DNA from: CAZART01 sp964487555 | GTDB lineage: Bacteria > Bacteroidota > Rhodothermia > Rhodothermales > VXPQ01 | Length of the DNA: 59,629 bases | Direction: 5' to 3' | NCBI GenBank assembly: GCA_964487555.1 | Contig: CAZART010000017.1 | Location: 1 to 59,629 of the forward strand | Shown: one piece after another, positions 1 through 8,152 of the stretch | How positions within the stretch are numbered: position 1 is the first letter of the stretch | How the letters are laid out: each line of letters opens with the position of its first letter | Program-made: the position numbers and the translations under genes | Notes under the pieces: model-generated | Databases searched by the model: none | Told to the model about the DNA's origin: nothing | Seen by the model: the letters and a program-made list of their open reading frames with translations, nothing else

Positions 1-136
1 CCCCACCCAAGGTAGCATCCACGTACACGCCGCCGGATTCGGTTACAATTCCTTCAATTACAGCTTTATAAAGAACAGGGGAGTGGAAGCCGGTACCGTA
101 CTTCAGCGGATCGCTGCTTCCACCCGTATTTTCCAT
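1..136 (-). CDS. rsmH: 16S rRNA (cytosine1402-N4)-methyltransferase RsmH, N-terminal fragment
   Basis: Only the first 45 codons lie in the window; the gene runs off the left edge. RsmH (MraW) uses S-adenosylmethionine to methylate N4 of C1402 in the decoding centre of 16S rRNA. The visible part has the family's N-terminal signature HSPVLYK (residues 18-24) and the start of the SAM-binding loop, VDATLGG (39-45), which normally continues GGHS. The ATG at 136 is preceded by an in-frame TAG. It lies downstream of mraZ on the same strand with a 114-nt gap, the standard mraZ-rsmH order at the head of the division and cell-wall operon. Identification is firm despite the truncation. Confidence 0.9.
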   Translation of the reverse strand, partial: MENTGGSSDPLKYGTGFHSPVLYKAVIEGIVTESGGVYVDATLGG

Positions 137-250
137 CTAATCGCCCCGCTTTCTTGGCGGGATATCGGAGATCGGAGCGTGGAGATCGCCGCACATTCCT
201 GAGCACTATCTCCCTTCGCCCATCTCCAATCTCTGGCACGGCCAGAGCTC
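137..250 (-). other. mraZ-rsmH intergenic region with two hairpins and a purine-rich tract
   Basis: This 114-nt spacer inside the mra operon has three visible elements on the minus strand. A perfect 7-bp stem with a 3-nt loop (CTCTGGC/GCCAGAG, 231-247) lies just after the mraZ stop. A purine-rich tract of GGAGAT/GGGAGAT words follows (about 205-230). A 5-bp stem (CCCGC/GCGGG, 145-161) ends about 9 nt before the rsmH start and overlaps the likely ribosome-binding region. There is no T-run, so neither hairpin looks like an intrinsic terminator; mRNA processing or tuning of rsmH translation is possible. A similar hairpin plus purine-rich tract lies between actB and actC. Confidence 0.4.
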
Positions 251-694
251 CTACATTCCCAAAACTCGTTCGGCCAACGTCGAGTAATCCGAGCCTAAAC
301 CCTGCTCCCACCCGCTGAAGACCTTCGGATTCCAAATTTCTATGTGGTCGAGGGCACCGATAATCAATGCCGTGTCGTCAATCTCAGCAAACTCCATCAA
401 CGCCTTCGGAATCGATATCCGGCCCTGGCCGTCTAGCGTAGCTTCTTCCGCCCACATCATGATGGTCCGCACGAAATCACGTGCCTCTGTCCGATACGTA
501 TTCAGAGCGGCAATCTCCTCTTCTTTTCGCACCCACTCGTTCAGGGGGAAAAGGTTGATGCACTGCTCAAAACCACGCGTTATGGTGAAGCTGTTTTTTG
601 CTTCAGGGGCCAGGGCATTTCTCATCTTGGCCGGGATCGCGACGCGACCCTTGCTATCGACGGAATATTCGGCCTGTCCCTTAAAGCTTGCCAT
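251..694 (-). CDS. mraZ: transcriptional regulator MraZ
   Basis: 147 aa, the usual MraZ length. It has two AbrB-like half-domains, each with the DxxGR(V/I)xIP core: DSKGRVAIP at 13-21 and DGQGRISIP at 88-96. MraZ forms a ring-shaped oligomer and binds tandem TGGG-type repeats upstream of its own gene, controlling the division and cell-wall cluster. Exactly such repeats lie upstream here (833-848). It is the first gene of a minus-strand operon, followed by rsmH. The ATG at 694 gives a standard N-terminus (MASFKGQAEYSVDSKGR). A shadow of the promoter region is not included. Identification is firm. Confidence 0.95.
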   Translation of the reverse strand: MASFKGQAEYSVDSKGRVAIPAKMRNALAPEAKNSFTITRGFEQCINLFPLNEWVRKEEEIAALNTYRTEARDFVRTIMMWAEEATLDGQGRISIPKALMEFAEIDDTALIIGALDHIEIWNPKVFSGWEQGLGSDYSTLAERVLGM

Positions 695-832
695 TAAGCC
701 AAAGACACGTTACTCCCACCGGCGCCCTCCGATTTCAACGCCGGCCCATGCGACGTCTTCAGCGGACGCATCCAAATGAACATCTTAGAACGCTTGAAGG
801 CGTCGGTCCCACGCGAAGAGGTTGGGATAGTT

Positions 833-848
833 CCCCACTTTTCCCCAC
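833..848 (-). promoter_or_regulatory. tandem MraZ operator boxes
   Basis: On the minus strand two identical GTGGGG hexamers (848-843 and 838-833) are separated by AAAA, giving a 10-bp period, the known layout of MraZ boxes. A third partial match, GTGGGA, lies at 812-807. The pair starts 8 nt downstream of the -7 promoter element, so bound MraZ would block initiation or promoter clearance. Autoregulation is inferred from the family; the repeat itself is read directly. Confidence 0.75.
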
Positions 849-856
849 GCACATTT

Positions 857-885
857 CAAGGTACTGTATTTATGCGAAATGTCAA
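857..885 (-). promoter_or_regulatory. Bacteroidota-type promoter of the mraZ operon
   Basis: On the minus strand TTGACA (885-880) is followed by TACCTTG (863-857), with 19 nt between the TTG and the TA. This fits the Bacteroidota housekeeping promoter (-33 TTG, -7 TAnnTTTG). The first MraZ box begins 8 nt downstream and the mraZ ATG is about 160 nt further on. The long leader has no recognised regulatory RNA. Confidence 0.6.
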
Positions 886-1213
886 GCTTTCCCAGGCAAA
901 AAAATTCAGGCAATGAGTACACGTTTGTATGTGTTCGGTATGTGAATAGCAACAATACTCCCGTGAGCGAGCACGCAGCGGCATCGTGTGGGGACACGTG
1001 GGGAGCTATGGAGGGTGGCGGGGCAACCGCATCGACCTCTTCATGAGAGAGCAGCACATCTTCACGAGCTTGTTGCCGAAGAAGAGACGGCGCTCCGCTC
1101 TTTGGCGGATAGGACGAGACGTATGCCGCGTATTAGCTCAGCGAGCCCGTCGGCTCCAACCCGAGCCAGGATCAGCGAACGAGGCGGCCTGGATAGAACG
1201 AAATGAGTGCAGA
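886..1213. other. intergenic region between the divergent mraZ and SDR genes
   Basis: This 328-nt stretch lies between the mra promoter and the start I prefer for the SDR gene. A plus-strand TTTG (924-927) is followed after 19 nt by TAGCAAC (947-953), only half of a Bacteroidota promoter, so it is a weak candidate for the SDR gene. The open reading frame of the SDR extends upstream through most of this region (from 986), but the translation there is low-complexity and basic, unlike an SDR N-terminus. I see no RNA gene or repeat. Confidence 0.4.
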
Positions 1214-2212
1214 ATGATGAAAGAGAGGAACGAAGTCGTCGTTATCACAGGGGCGACAGCCGGCGTCGGCCGCGCGGCCGCGCGGGCGTTTGCCAGAGAG
1301 GGTGCCCGCATCGGCCTTCTCGCGCGCGGACCAGACGGTCTCGCCGCAACGAAGCGCGATGTTGAGGCGCTGGGCGGTCGCGCCATCACCGTTCCGACCG
1401 ATGTAGCGGTCGCCGACCAGGTCGAAGCGGCCGCCGAAGCTGTAGAAGATGCGTTTGGGCCGATTGACATCTGGGTGAACAATGCGATGACCTCCGTCTT
1501 TGCCGAATTCCAGGACATCGAGCCGGATGAGTATCAGCGCGTTACGGATGTCTGCTACCACGGATTTGTAAACGGCACACGAACCGCACTTCGACGTATG
1601 CTTCCGCGGGACCGGGGCACCATCGTTCTTGTCGGATCGGCGCTTGCGTACCGCGGAATTCCGCTGCAGTCGGCGTATTGCGGCGCAAAGCACGCCGTTC
1701 AAGGTATGTTCGATTCGGTCCGGGCCGAGCTGCTCCATAAGGGGAGCAACGTACACATCACCATGGTGCAGATGCCGGCGCTAAATACTCCTCAGTTTGA
1801 CTGGGTTCGTTCGAAGCTGCCAAAGAAGGCTCAGCCGGTGCCGCCGATCTTTCAACCCGAAATCGCGGCCGACGCCATCCTTTATGCCGCGCATCATCGC
1901 AGGCGCGAAATCTACGTCGGCGCATCGTCGGTGAAGGCTATCGTTGGAAACAAAATCGCGCCGCAGTTCGCCGACCAGTATCTCGCCGCAAAAGGTTATG
2001 ACAGCCAGATGCGTGACGAGGCTGAACAGGACCGCGCAGATAACCTCTGGGCGCCTGTCTCCGGGGACCATGGTGCCCACGGAGCTTTCGACGATCGGTC
2101 ACGAAACGTCAGTGCTCAACTCTGGGCTTCCAAAAACAAGGGCTGGTTGACGTTTACCGGCGCTGCCCTTGCCGCACTCGCCATGCATCTCCTAACGAAC
2201 AACCGTAAGTAA
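1214..2212 (+). CDS. short-chain dehydrogenase/reductase with C-terminal membrane anchor
   Basis: 332 aa from the ATG at 1214. The reading frame is open further upstream, but the SDR fold begins right here. The Rossmann motif TGATAGVG is at 12-19, NNA at 89-91, and the catalytic Ser142, Tyr155 and Lys159 form S-x12-YxxxK. The family catalyses NAD(P)-dependent oxidation or reduction of alcohols and ketones; the substrate cannot be read from sequence. The tail is unusual: beyond the roughly 250-residue SDR core comes a polar segment and then a hydrophobic stretch (about 309-326) ending in basic residues, consistent with a C-terminal membrane anchor. It stands alone on the plus strand, convergent with the next gene. 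Confidence 0.85.
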   Translation: MMKERNEVVVITGATAGVGRAAARAFAREGARIGLLARGPDGLAATKRDVEALGGRAITVPTDVAVADQVEAAAEAVEDAFGPIDIWVNNAMTSVFAEFQDIEPDEYQRVTDVCYHGFVNGTRTALRRMLPRDRGTIVLVGSALAYRGIPLQSAYCGAKHAVQGMFDSVRAELLHKGSNVHITMVQMPALNTPQFDWVRSKLPKKAQPVPPIFQPEIAADAILYAAHHRRREIYVGASSVKAIVGNKIAPQFADQYLAAKGYDSQMRDEAEQDRADNLWAPVSGDHGAHGAFDDRSRNVSAQLWASKNKGWLTFTGAALAALAMHLLTNNRK

Positions 2213-2297
2213 AGCGATGTTTACCTGCATCCCGGCTCATCAATCCGTCGCCGCCGCCCTGGCCGATCCGGTCAAGAACCTGCGCGACGAATAGCGA

Positions 2298-3170
2298 TCA
2301 GGAGCTGCGCAGCCGTTCGATCAGGCTGGACGTATCCCACCGGCCGCCGCCTCGTGCCTGGATGTCGGCGTAGAATTGATCGACGAGGGCCGCAACCGGT
2401 ATTGAAGCGCCGTTTCTCCGTGCTTCACGTAGCGCGATGTCAAGATCTTTTCGCATCCAGTCGACGGCAAACCCGTAGTCGAACCTGCCGTCAACCATTG
2501 TTTCGTAGCGGTTTTCCATCTGCCACGACTGCGCGGCGCCTTTGGATATAACGTCGATGACGGCTTTCGCATCCAATCCGGCGTTCTCTGCGAAGTGCAG
2601 TCCCTCCGACAGGCTCTGAACGAGGCCTGCGATGCAAATCTGGTTGACCATCTTCGTGATCTGCCCGCTCCCCGCCGGCCCGAGCCGCTTTGCCCGCTTC
2701 GCGTAACAATCGATCAGCGGCCGCGCTCGTTCGAACGCCGCCTCTTCGCCACCGACCATCACCGTCAACGCACCCCTCTCGGCGCCCGACTGTCCGCCCG
2801 AAATCGGGGCGTCGAGAAAGCTGATTCCCCGATCCGAAGCCTCGCGCGCAAGCTCGCGGGCCACGAGCGCCGACGCCGTCGTGTGGTCGACGAACACCGC
2901 CGGCGTGGACATGCTGTGGAAAGCGCCGTGGGGGCCCGTCGTCACCGCGCGAACGTCGTCATCTGCGCCGACACATGAAAAGACGAATGCGGCTTCCGCG
3001 GCCGCTTCGGCGGGCGTCGCAGCCGCCTTTCCTCCGTATTCCTCCACCCACCTTTCGGCTTTCGACTTCGTCCGATTGTGGACGGTGACGTCGTGTCCGG
3101 CATTCTGGAGATGACCCGCCATGGGATATCCCATGACGCCGAGACCGATGAAGGCGACACGTTGCGACAT
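2298..3170 (-). CDS. NAD(P)-dependent beta-hydroxyacid dehydrogenase (3-hydroxyisobutyrate dehydrogenase family)
   Basis: 290 aa, the normal family length. The N-terminal Rossmann motif GLGVMG is at 9-14, the substrate-binding DAPISGG motif at 120-126 and the catalytic lysine in GSGQITKMVNQ is Lys173. The family oxidises or reduces beta-hydroxyacids such as 3-hydroxyisobutyrate, tartronate semialdehyde (GarR) or glyoxylate and succinic semialdehyde (GLYR type). Substrate choice among these cannot be decided from the motifs alone, so no symbol is given. It lies 42 nt downstream of pyrG on the same strand and may be co-transcribed with it, though no functional link is evident. Confidence 0.88.
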   Translation of the reverse strand: MSQRVAFIGLGVMGYPMAGHLQNAGHDVTVHNRTKSKAERWVEEYGGKAAATPAEAAAEAAFVFSCVGADDDVRAVTTGPHGAFHSMSTPAVFVDHTTASALVARELAREASDRGISFLDAPISGGQSGAERGALTVMVGGEEAAFERARPLIDCYAKRAKRLGPAGSGQITKMVNQICIAGLVQSLSEGLHFAENAGLDAKAVIDVISKGAAQSWQMENRYETMVDGRFDYGFAVDWMRKDLDIALREARRNGASIPVAALVDQFYADIQARGGGRWDTSSLIERLRSS

Positions 3171-3212
3171 ATTTCCAGCTACCCAATCCTGAAGCAGGTT
3201 GAAGGCCCGGCC

Positions 3213-4937
3213 CTACATTTTCGCGGTCGCAAGCTGAACGACTTTGCTTCTTCGCGGCGGGCGCGGCGACTCCATCATGTCCTTTTCGCGGGCAAACTTG
3301 ACGGCCGCCTCGACGAAAGCCTTGAAGAGGGGGTGCGGCCGGCCGACCGTGCTCTTGTATTCCGGATGGAACTGGACGCCGACGAAATAGCGATGGCCGG
3401 CGAGTTCGATGATTTCAACCAGATCCCTGCCCGGATTCACGCCTGTGAAGTGCATGCCGTTTTCGAGCAGCTTGTAACGAAGAACGTTATTGACCTCATA
3501 TCGATGACGATGCCGCTCCGTCACTTCAGGCACCCCGTAGATCTTCCGCACCCGCGATCCCTCGAGCAGCGCACAGTCGTATGCGCCGAGTCTCATCGTG
3601 CCACCCTTGTCGGTAATCCGCTTTTGCTCTTCCATGATGTCGATGACGGGATGCGGCGTCTCAGGATCGAATTCGGTCGAATGCGCATCCTCCCATCCAC
3701 AGACATTGCGTGCGAATTCCACGACCGCGCACTGCATCCCGAGACAGATGCCGAAGAAGGGCACGTCGTTCTCGCGTGCGTACCTGACCGCCTCGACCTT
3801 CCCGTCGATGCCCCGGTCTCCGAAACCGGGCGCGACGAGCACCCCGGCTACATCGCCGAGCAACTCATGGACGTTCTCGTCATTGATCTCGTCGGAAAGG
3901 ACGTACTGCAAGTCAACCTGCACGCCGTGGGCCGCGCCGGCCAGGATGAAGCTTTCGGTGATCGATTTATAGGCATCCTGATGCTCGACGTACTTTCCGA
4001 CGAGCGCGACGCGAACATTCGCCTCAGGATTCTTCAGCTTCTTGAGAAAGTCGATCCATTCATCCAGTTTGGGCTCGGCGACCACGCCGTCCCCCTCCGC
4101 GTCGACCGGCACGTTCAACCGCTCGAGCACGATGTCATCCATCCCCTCCTCTTTTAACAGAAGCGGGACTTCGTAGATTGATTCGGCATCGAGCGAGACC
4201 ATTACCGCACGCGGCTCCACGTTGCAGAAGAGCGCGATTTTGCGACGAAGGTCGCTATCCAGAGGCCGCTCGGAGCGGCACACGAGGATGTCGGGCTGCA
4301 ATCCGTAGGAGAGCAGCGTTTTCACGGAATGCTGCGTGGGCTTCGTCTTGAGCTCGCCGGCCGCTTCGAGGTAGGGCACGAGCGTAAGGTGCACGTCCAG
4401 CGTATTGCGCACACCCACCTCGTAGCGAAGCTGCCGGATCGCCTCGAGATAGGGCTGGCTTTCGATGTCCCCGACGGTACCGCCGATCTCGGTGATAACG
4501 ATGTCGTAGCGGCCCGTCTCGCCGAGCTTTAACATCCAGTACTTGATCTCGTCGATGATGTGCGGCACGACCTGAACCGTCTTTCCCAGATAAGCACCCG
4601 CCCGTTCTTTTGTGATCACCTCCAGGTAAACGCGGCCCGTCGTGACGTTGTTGGCCTGACTCGTCGGGCGGCCGAGAAAGCGTTCGTAGTGCCCGAGATC
4701 GAGATCCGTCTCCGCTCCGTCCTCCGTCACGTAGACCTCGCCATGCTCGTACGGGTTCATGGTCCCCGGGTCCACGTTGATATAAGGGTCGAATTTCTGA
4801 ATGGTAACGCGCAGTCCGCGGGCTTCGAGCAGCCGGCCCAGCGACGCGCACACAATTCCCTTTCCGAGGGATGAGGTGACGCCCCCCGTGACGAAGATAT
4901 ACTTGGTCTGCACGGATTCCAGCCCTCTGTTTTTCAT
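3213..4937 (-). CDS. pyrG: CTP synthase
   Basis: 574 aa. CTP synthase aminates UTP to CTP using glutamine-derived ammonia and ATP. The N-terminal synthetase domain starts with the P-loop region KYIFVTGGVTSSLGKGI (12-28). The C-terminal class I glutamine amidotransferase domain has the nucleophile Cys398 in GICLGMQ and the His524/Glu526 pair in FHPEY. All catalytic residues of the triad are present. The tail after about 545 is a basic extension of roughly 25 residues. The ATG at 4937 gives a few extra residues before the conserved start. A candidate promoter lies at 5045-5075. Confidence 0.97.
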   Translation of the reverse strand: MKNRGLESVQTKYIFVTGGVTSSLGKGIVCASLGRLLEARGLRVTIQKFDPYINVDPGTMNPYEHGEVYVTEDGAETDLDLGHYERFLGRPTSQANNVTTGRVYLEVITKERAGAYLGKTVQVVPHIIDEIKYWMLKLGETGRYDIVITEIGGTVGDIESQPYLEAIRQLRYEVGVRNTLDVHLTLVPYLEAAGELKTKPTQHSVKTLLSYGLQPDILVCRSERPLDSDLRRKIALFCNVEPRAVMVSLDAESIYEVPLLLKEEGMDDIVLERLNVPVDAEGDGVVAEPKLDEWIDFLKKLKNPEANVRVALVGKYVEHQDAYKSITESFILAGAAHGVQVDLQYVLSDEINDENVHELLGDVAGVLVAPGFGDRGIDGKVEAVRYARENDVPFFGICLGMQCAVVEFARNVCGWEDAHSTEFDPETPHPVIDIMEEQKRITDKGGTMRLGAYDCALLEGSRVRKIYGVPEVTERHRHRYEVNNVLRYKLLENGMHFTGVNPGRDLVEIIELAGHRYFVGVQFHPEYKSTVGRPHPLFKAFVEAAVKFAREKDMMESPRPPRRSKVVQLATAKM

Positions 4938-5044
4938 GAAATTGCGCTAAGCTCCACGCCCATGGTGATAGGCCTCAGTGCTTCGTTCGTTCGAATTCGC
5001 GGGCGGCCGCGGACGACCGCGCAGGGCCTTAAGAGATGCCCACC

Positions 5045-5075
5045 CAAAATACGGCGCACGCGGGCGCCTTCCAAA
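5045..5075 (-). promoter_or_regulatory. candidate pyrG promoter with a hairpin in its spacer
   Basis: On the minus strand TTTG (5075-5072) and TATTTTG (5051-5045) are 20 nt apart, matching the Bacteroidota -33/-7 pattern seen at mraZ and hflX. The spacer contains an inverted repeat, GGCGC and GCGCC around a 6-nt loop. The same hairpin followed by TATTTT could instead act as a weak terminator for the methyltransferase gene ending at 5094. Both readings are possible. The 5' leader to the pyrG ATG is about 105 nt. Confidence 0.4.
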
Positions 5076-5093
5076 CCACATTTCGTTGATCCA

Positions 5094-5915
5094 TCATGTA
5101 GGCTTCCGGGCCACCACAAGTAGTCCCGTTCCTGCATCGTTCTCGCTGCGCACGTCCAGGGCATTTAGCGCCGTGCCCAACGGAAGTGCTGCGACGTAGT
5201 AGATCGGCAGCACGACGAATGAGGCTCGCGTTCGCGCGAGCATCTGCATCGGCCATTTGATGAGCAGCCGCCATGCCCTGGAGCCGTATCGACCATAGGT
5301 GTACATGGCGCGTGTGACGCTCAGACCGGCGTCGTTCAGCTTGGCCGAAAGCTCTTCTCGATTGTAGCCCGGCCGAACGTGCTCCTCGATGAAACTGCCG
5401 TCGTCCTCACCACGCACGTCGGATCCGCCCAGATCGGACGGCGTGTTGATAACCACGTACCCGCCCGGATTCAGGACGCGTTCAAAGTTTCGAAATACGC
5501 CTCTGTCATCCTCGATGTGTTCCATCACGTCCACGGAGAGGATCAGATCGAAACGCTCGTCAATATCGAGAATCGTAAGATCGGCTTTCTCGAATCGGAC
5601 CCGGTCACGCTCAGGAGTGCGCTCGATGAACCGGCGAGCGTTCTCAAGGTAGTCGTCCTTCACGTCCACCGCGAGCACGCGCACGTTGGGGAATTCCTTC
5701 GCGAGAAAGTAGGCGTACTGCCCGAATCCGGTTCCGGCATCCAGCACGTGTATGAATCGGTCCTGCGGCATTGCTTCCAGCAGGCGTCGAAGCTCACGCC
5801 GCACGTACCAGGCCCTCAGAAAGAAGAGGTTGAGCATGCGGTAAAACGCCTTCTGCAGCGCAGGATGGCTGCTGAACGCGAGTCCTAGCCGGTCCTTGAT
5901 CGGATCGTAAAACAT
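5094..5915 (-). CDS. class I SAM-dependent methyltransferase
   Basis: 273 aa. A Rossmann-type methyltransferase core has motif I, LDAGTGFGQYA (about 58-68), the acidic end of strand 2 in AVDVKDDY, and motif IV-like SVDVMEHIEDD. The N-terminal 50 residues are basic and amphipathic. The C-terminus carries a hydrophobic segment (VVLPIYYVAALPLGTAL, about 237-253), which suggests membrane association. That architecture resembles methyltransferases that act on lipid or polysaccharide precursors, but the acceptor is unknown. It follows a GT4 glycosyltransferase with a 25-nt gap on the same strand, so a shared role in glycoconjugate synthesis is plausible. Confidence 0.8.
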   Translation of the reverse strand: MFYDPIKDRLGLAFSSHPALQKAFYRMLNLFFLRAWYVRRELRRLLEAMPQDRFIHVLDAGTGFGQYAYFLAKEFPNVRVLAVDVKDDYLENARRFIERTPERDRVRFEKADLTILDIDERFDLILSVDVMEHIEDDRGVFRNFERVLNPGGYVVINTPSDLGGSDVRGEDDGSFIEEHVRPGYNREELSAKLNDAGLSVTRAMYTYGRYGSRAWRLLIKWPMQMLARTRASFVVLPIYYVAALPLGTALNALDVRSENDAGTGLLVVARKPT

Positions 5916-5940
5916 TCTCTCAGGTACCCGTCTAACGGAT

Positions 5941-7104
5941 TCATACGATCATCAATTCGACAGCCGCGCAAAAGGAATCCCACCCATGCTTTCCCTTTTC
6001 ACGACGAACACCCTCCGCGAGCCGGTCCGCCAGGTGCTCCTCAAAATAGCGGATCACCGCGTTTGCTAACGCGGGAGAATCATCTGGGGGGACCACGAGA
6101 CCCGCCTTCTCGTGCGGCACGACCTCGGCCAACCCGCCCACATCCGTGACGATGACCGGCCGCTCAAAATGATAGGCCGTCTGCACAACGCCGCTTTGCG
6201 TGGCACTTAAGTAAGGCTGAACGACCACGTCGGCCGCCGAAAAATACACGGGCACCTCACTTTCCGGCACATATTTAGACGACAGATGCACACGATCCTC
6301 GAGACCGATTGAACGAATGATTCCGCGGTAGGCGTCTTCATCATCATAAAACTCACCCGCAACGACGAGGTGGGCCGCCGGACGCTCGCGCACGATCGCT
6401 GGAAGGGCTCGCAAGAGCACCATAAGACCTTTGTACTCGCGGACGAAGCCGAAAAAAAGCATTACTTCGGCGTCACCTGGAAGTCCAAGCTTCCGCCTCG
6501 CGTCATCGCGCGCGAGGGGCTCGCCGAAATGTTCGTACACCGGATGCGCCAGCGTCCGAACTTCGGCGGATACACCGAGCGATCGCGCATCCTCGGACAC
6601 GGAGGCGGAAAGGCCGACGATGGCGTCGCATTTCTGCAGGAAATAGCGGCCTAGGGCCGCATCGCCTGGACGTCGCTCGTGAGGAAAAATGTTATGGGCG
6701 ACGGTCAGCAGGCGACTGCTGCCTGCGCGCCTGCGCATGTGACGGGCGATCGTGCCATAAGCCGGGGCGAAAAAGGGCAGCCAGTACTGAAAGATCAAGG
6801 CGTCCGGATTCGACGCGGCGATCTGTGAGCCCGCCGAAAACCACGTCAGGGGATTGATGGAGTCGATCGTGGCCATGGCAGTGGGGGGCCGTGCTTCATC
6901 GTGCTCATACTGCGACTTGCCCGGAAAAAGAAGCGACGGATACTGGCGGGAGAAGGTGACGATGGAAACTTCGTGACCTCTATTGCGCAGGCCGTTCGCC
7001 ATCGCGTCGGTGAAATGGGCAATGCCTCCGCGAAAAGGATACGCAGGGCCCACGAGGATAACCCGCCTGCGATTCCGGAGGGGCAACGATCCAGTTGAGT
7101 TCAT
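5941..7104 (-). CDS. glycosyltransferase family 4
   Basis: 387 aa from the ATG at 7104; an upstream TTG at 7137 would add 11 residues with no family support. GT-B fold. The N-terminal donor-independent half starts with VGPAYPFRGGIAHFTDAMA, a common GT4 opening with the glycine-rich loop. The C-terminal half has the nucleotide-sugar region from GFVREYKG through PESEVPVYFSAADVVVQPY and the EX7E-like stretch near the end of the sugar-binding loop (ATQSGVVQTAYHFERPVIV). It transfers a sugar from an activated donor to an unknown acceptor, on the cytoplasmic side of the membrane. It is followed by the methyltransferase. Confidence 0.85.
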   Translation of the reverse strand: MNSTGSLPLRNRRRVILVGPAYPFRGGIAHFTDAMANGLRNRGHEVSIVTFSRQYPSLLFPGKSQYEHDEARPPTAMATIDSINPLTWFSAGSQIAASNPDALIFQYWLPFFAPAYGTIARHMRRRAGSSRLLTVAHNIFPHERRPGDAALGRYFLQKCDAIVGLSASVSEDARSLGVSAEVRTLAHPVYEHFGEPLARDDARRKLGLPGDAEVMLFFGFVREYKGLMVLLRALPAIVRERPAAHLVVAGEFYDDEDAYRGIIRSIGLEDRVHLSSKYVPESEVPVYFSAADVVVQPYLSATQSGVVQTAYHFERPVIVTDVGGLAEVVPHEKAGLVVPPDDSPALANAVIRYFEEHLADRLAEGVRREKGKHGWDSFCAAVELMIV

Positions 7105-7175
7105 GCGAAGAGCTTGGAAGTAAGGCAGTCTTCGCAAGGTAGGGCCGGATTAGCTGGCGTTGCAGACCCGATCCA

Positions 7176-7454
7176 TTAAACCCGCGTCAAGTAGTCGCTG
7201 AACGTCAAGAGAAATAGGATCAGCAGCCAGTACAGACCCGCCGCGGCGAACAGTTTCGTCAGTTTGCTGCTGAATTTTACATGCATGAAATAGAGGACGA
7301 TGAGCATCATCTTGGCGAACGCGATGGCCAGCGCTACCACAATCCCGAACGGTCCTAGCTCCAGAAAGGATACGCCGATGGTTGCCGCCAACAGCACCAT
7401 GAGAGCTCCCGAGACGAGATAATAGGTCTTTCTGGTTGGATTCGGTCCGGCCAT
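7176..7454 (-). CDS. coxD: caa3-type cytochrome c oxidase subunit IV
   Basis: 92 aa with three predicted membrane helices. The conserved core of the prokaryotic COX4 family is present: FAKMMLIVLYFMHVKFSSKL followed by GLYWLLILFLLTFSDYLTR near the C-terminus. The subunit has no cofactor and is thought to help assembly or stability of the oxidase. It is the last gene of the act-cox operon, 51 nt after coxC. No heme O/A synthase or Sco copper chaperone gene follows, so those assembly factors must lie elsewhere. Confidence 0.88.
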   Translation of the reverse strand: MAGPNPTRKTYYLVSGALMVLLAATIGVSFLELGPFGIVVALAIAFAKMMLIVLYFMHVKFSSKLTKLFAAAGLYWLLILFLLTFSDYLTRV

Positions 7455-7505
7455 AGTATCAAAGGTGGAATGTTTCGGCGGTCGCTTAGGCGAACGGTCA
7501 AGAAG

Positions 7506-8138
7506 TCATCCTACGAGGTAGAAAAGTGGAAATAGAAATACCCAGATGACGTCGATGAGGTGCCAGTACAATCCGACCATCTCGACTGAAATAGACTGGT
7601 TGACGCGCCCAATCCGGATCAGGACCATCATCATGAGCATAATGCCGATCCCTGCGATCATGTGGATCGCATGCAGCCCCGTCATCGCGAAATAGAAGAC
7701 CATGAACATCGCGATCTGCGGCCCCTCGGCTTTCGCGGATTCGAAGCGAACCCCCGGCACCATGTGGTGCTGATAGTGGACGTAGTATTCGTAGCCTTTG
7801 ATCGCCAGAAATACGGCGGCCAGCGCGATGGTCAGGCCGAGAAAGCGCTGAACGATCCTCCACCGGTCTTCTTCCGCCGCGCGGACCGCCAGCGCGACCG
7901 TCAGGCTGCTCACGAGCAGGACACCCGTGTTGATGCCTCCGAGTATGACGTCATTATGATGGCTGCCCTCAACCCAGGCGTGCGGATACAAGTAGCGATA
8001 CACGGCGTAGCCGAGAAACAACCCGCCGAACAGGAGAACCTCGGTCAGCAGAAACGTCCACATCCCAAGCGTGTCCGCCTCCCGCTGCTGAGCGTAGTCG
8101 TCGAACTGATGCGCTACCAGGGGCGATTTCGGTCTCAT
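7506..8138 (-). CDS. coxC: cytochrome c oxidase subunit III
   Basis: 210 aa from the ATG at 8138, 14 nt after the coxA stop; the alternative upstream start at 8171 would overlap coxA by 19 nt. Five hydrophobic helices are visible. It has the typical subunit III opening LGMWTFLLTEVLLFGGLF, the HHNDVILGGINTGVLLVSS loop and the C-terminal GLYWHLIDVIWVFLFPLFYL. The five-helix short form is typical of caa3-type and other bacterial oxidases. Subunit III lacks redox cofactors; it stabilises subunit I and its proton-uptake pathway. Confidence 0.93.
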   Translation of the reverse strand: MRPKSPLVAHQFDDYAQQREADTLGMWTFLLTEVLLFGGLFLGYAVYRYLYPHAWVEGSHHNDVILGGINTGVLLVSSLTVALAVRAAEEDRWRIVQRFLGLTIALAAVFLAIKGYEYYVHYQHHMVPGVRFESAKAEGPQIAMFMVFYFAMTGLHAIHMIAGIGIMLMMMVLIRIGRVNQSISVEMVGLYWHLIDVIWVFLFPLFYLVG

Positions 8139-8152
8139 CTCGCTCTCTACCC

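Noticed and set aside
986..1213. Longer N-terminus for the SDR gene
   Set aside because: The upstream residues are basic and low-complexity and the Rossmann fold begins directly after the ATG at 1214.
3078..4157. 359-codon plus-strand frame opposite pyrG
   Set aside because: Antisense to a confidently identified CTP synthase; no domain or start region is recognisable.
4938..5093. Riboswitch or attenuator in the pyrG leader
   Set aside because: No known riboswitch core and no pyrG-type C-run attenuator is visible; a promoter and small hairpin explain the region.
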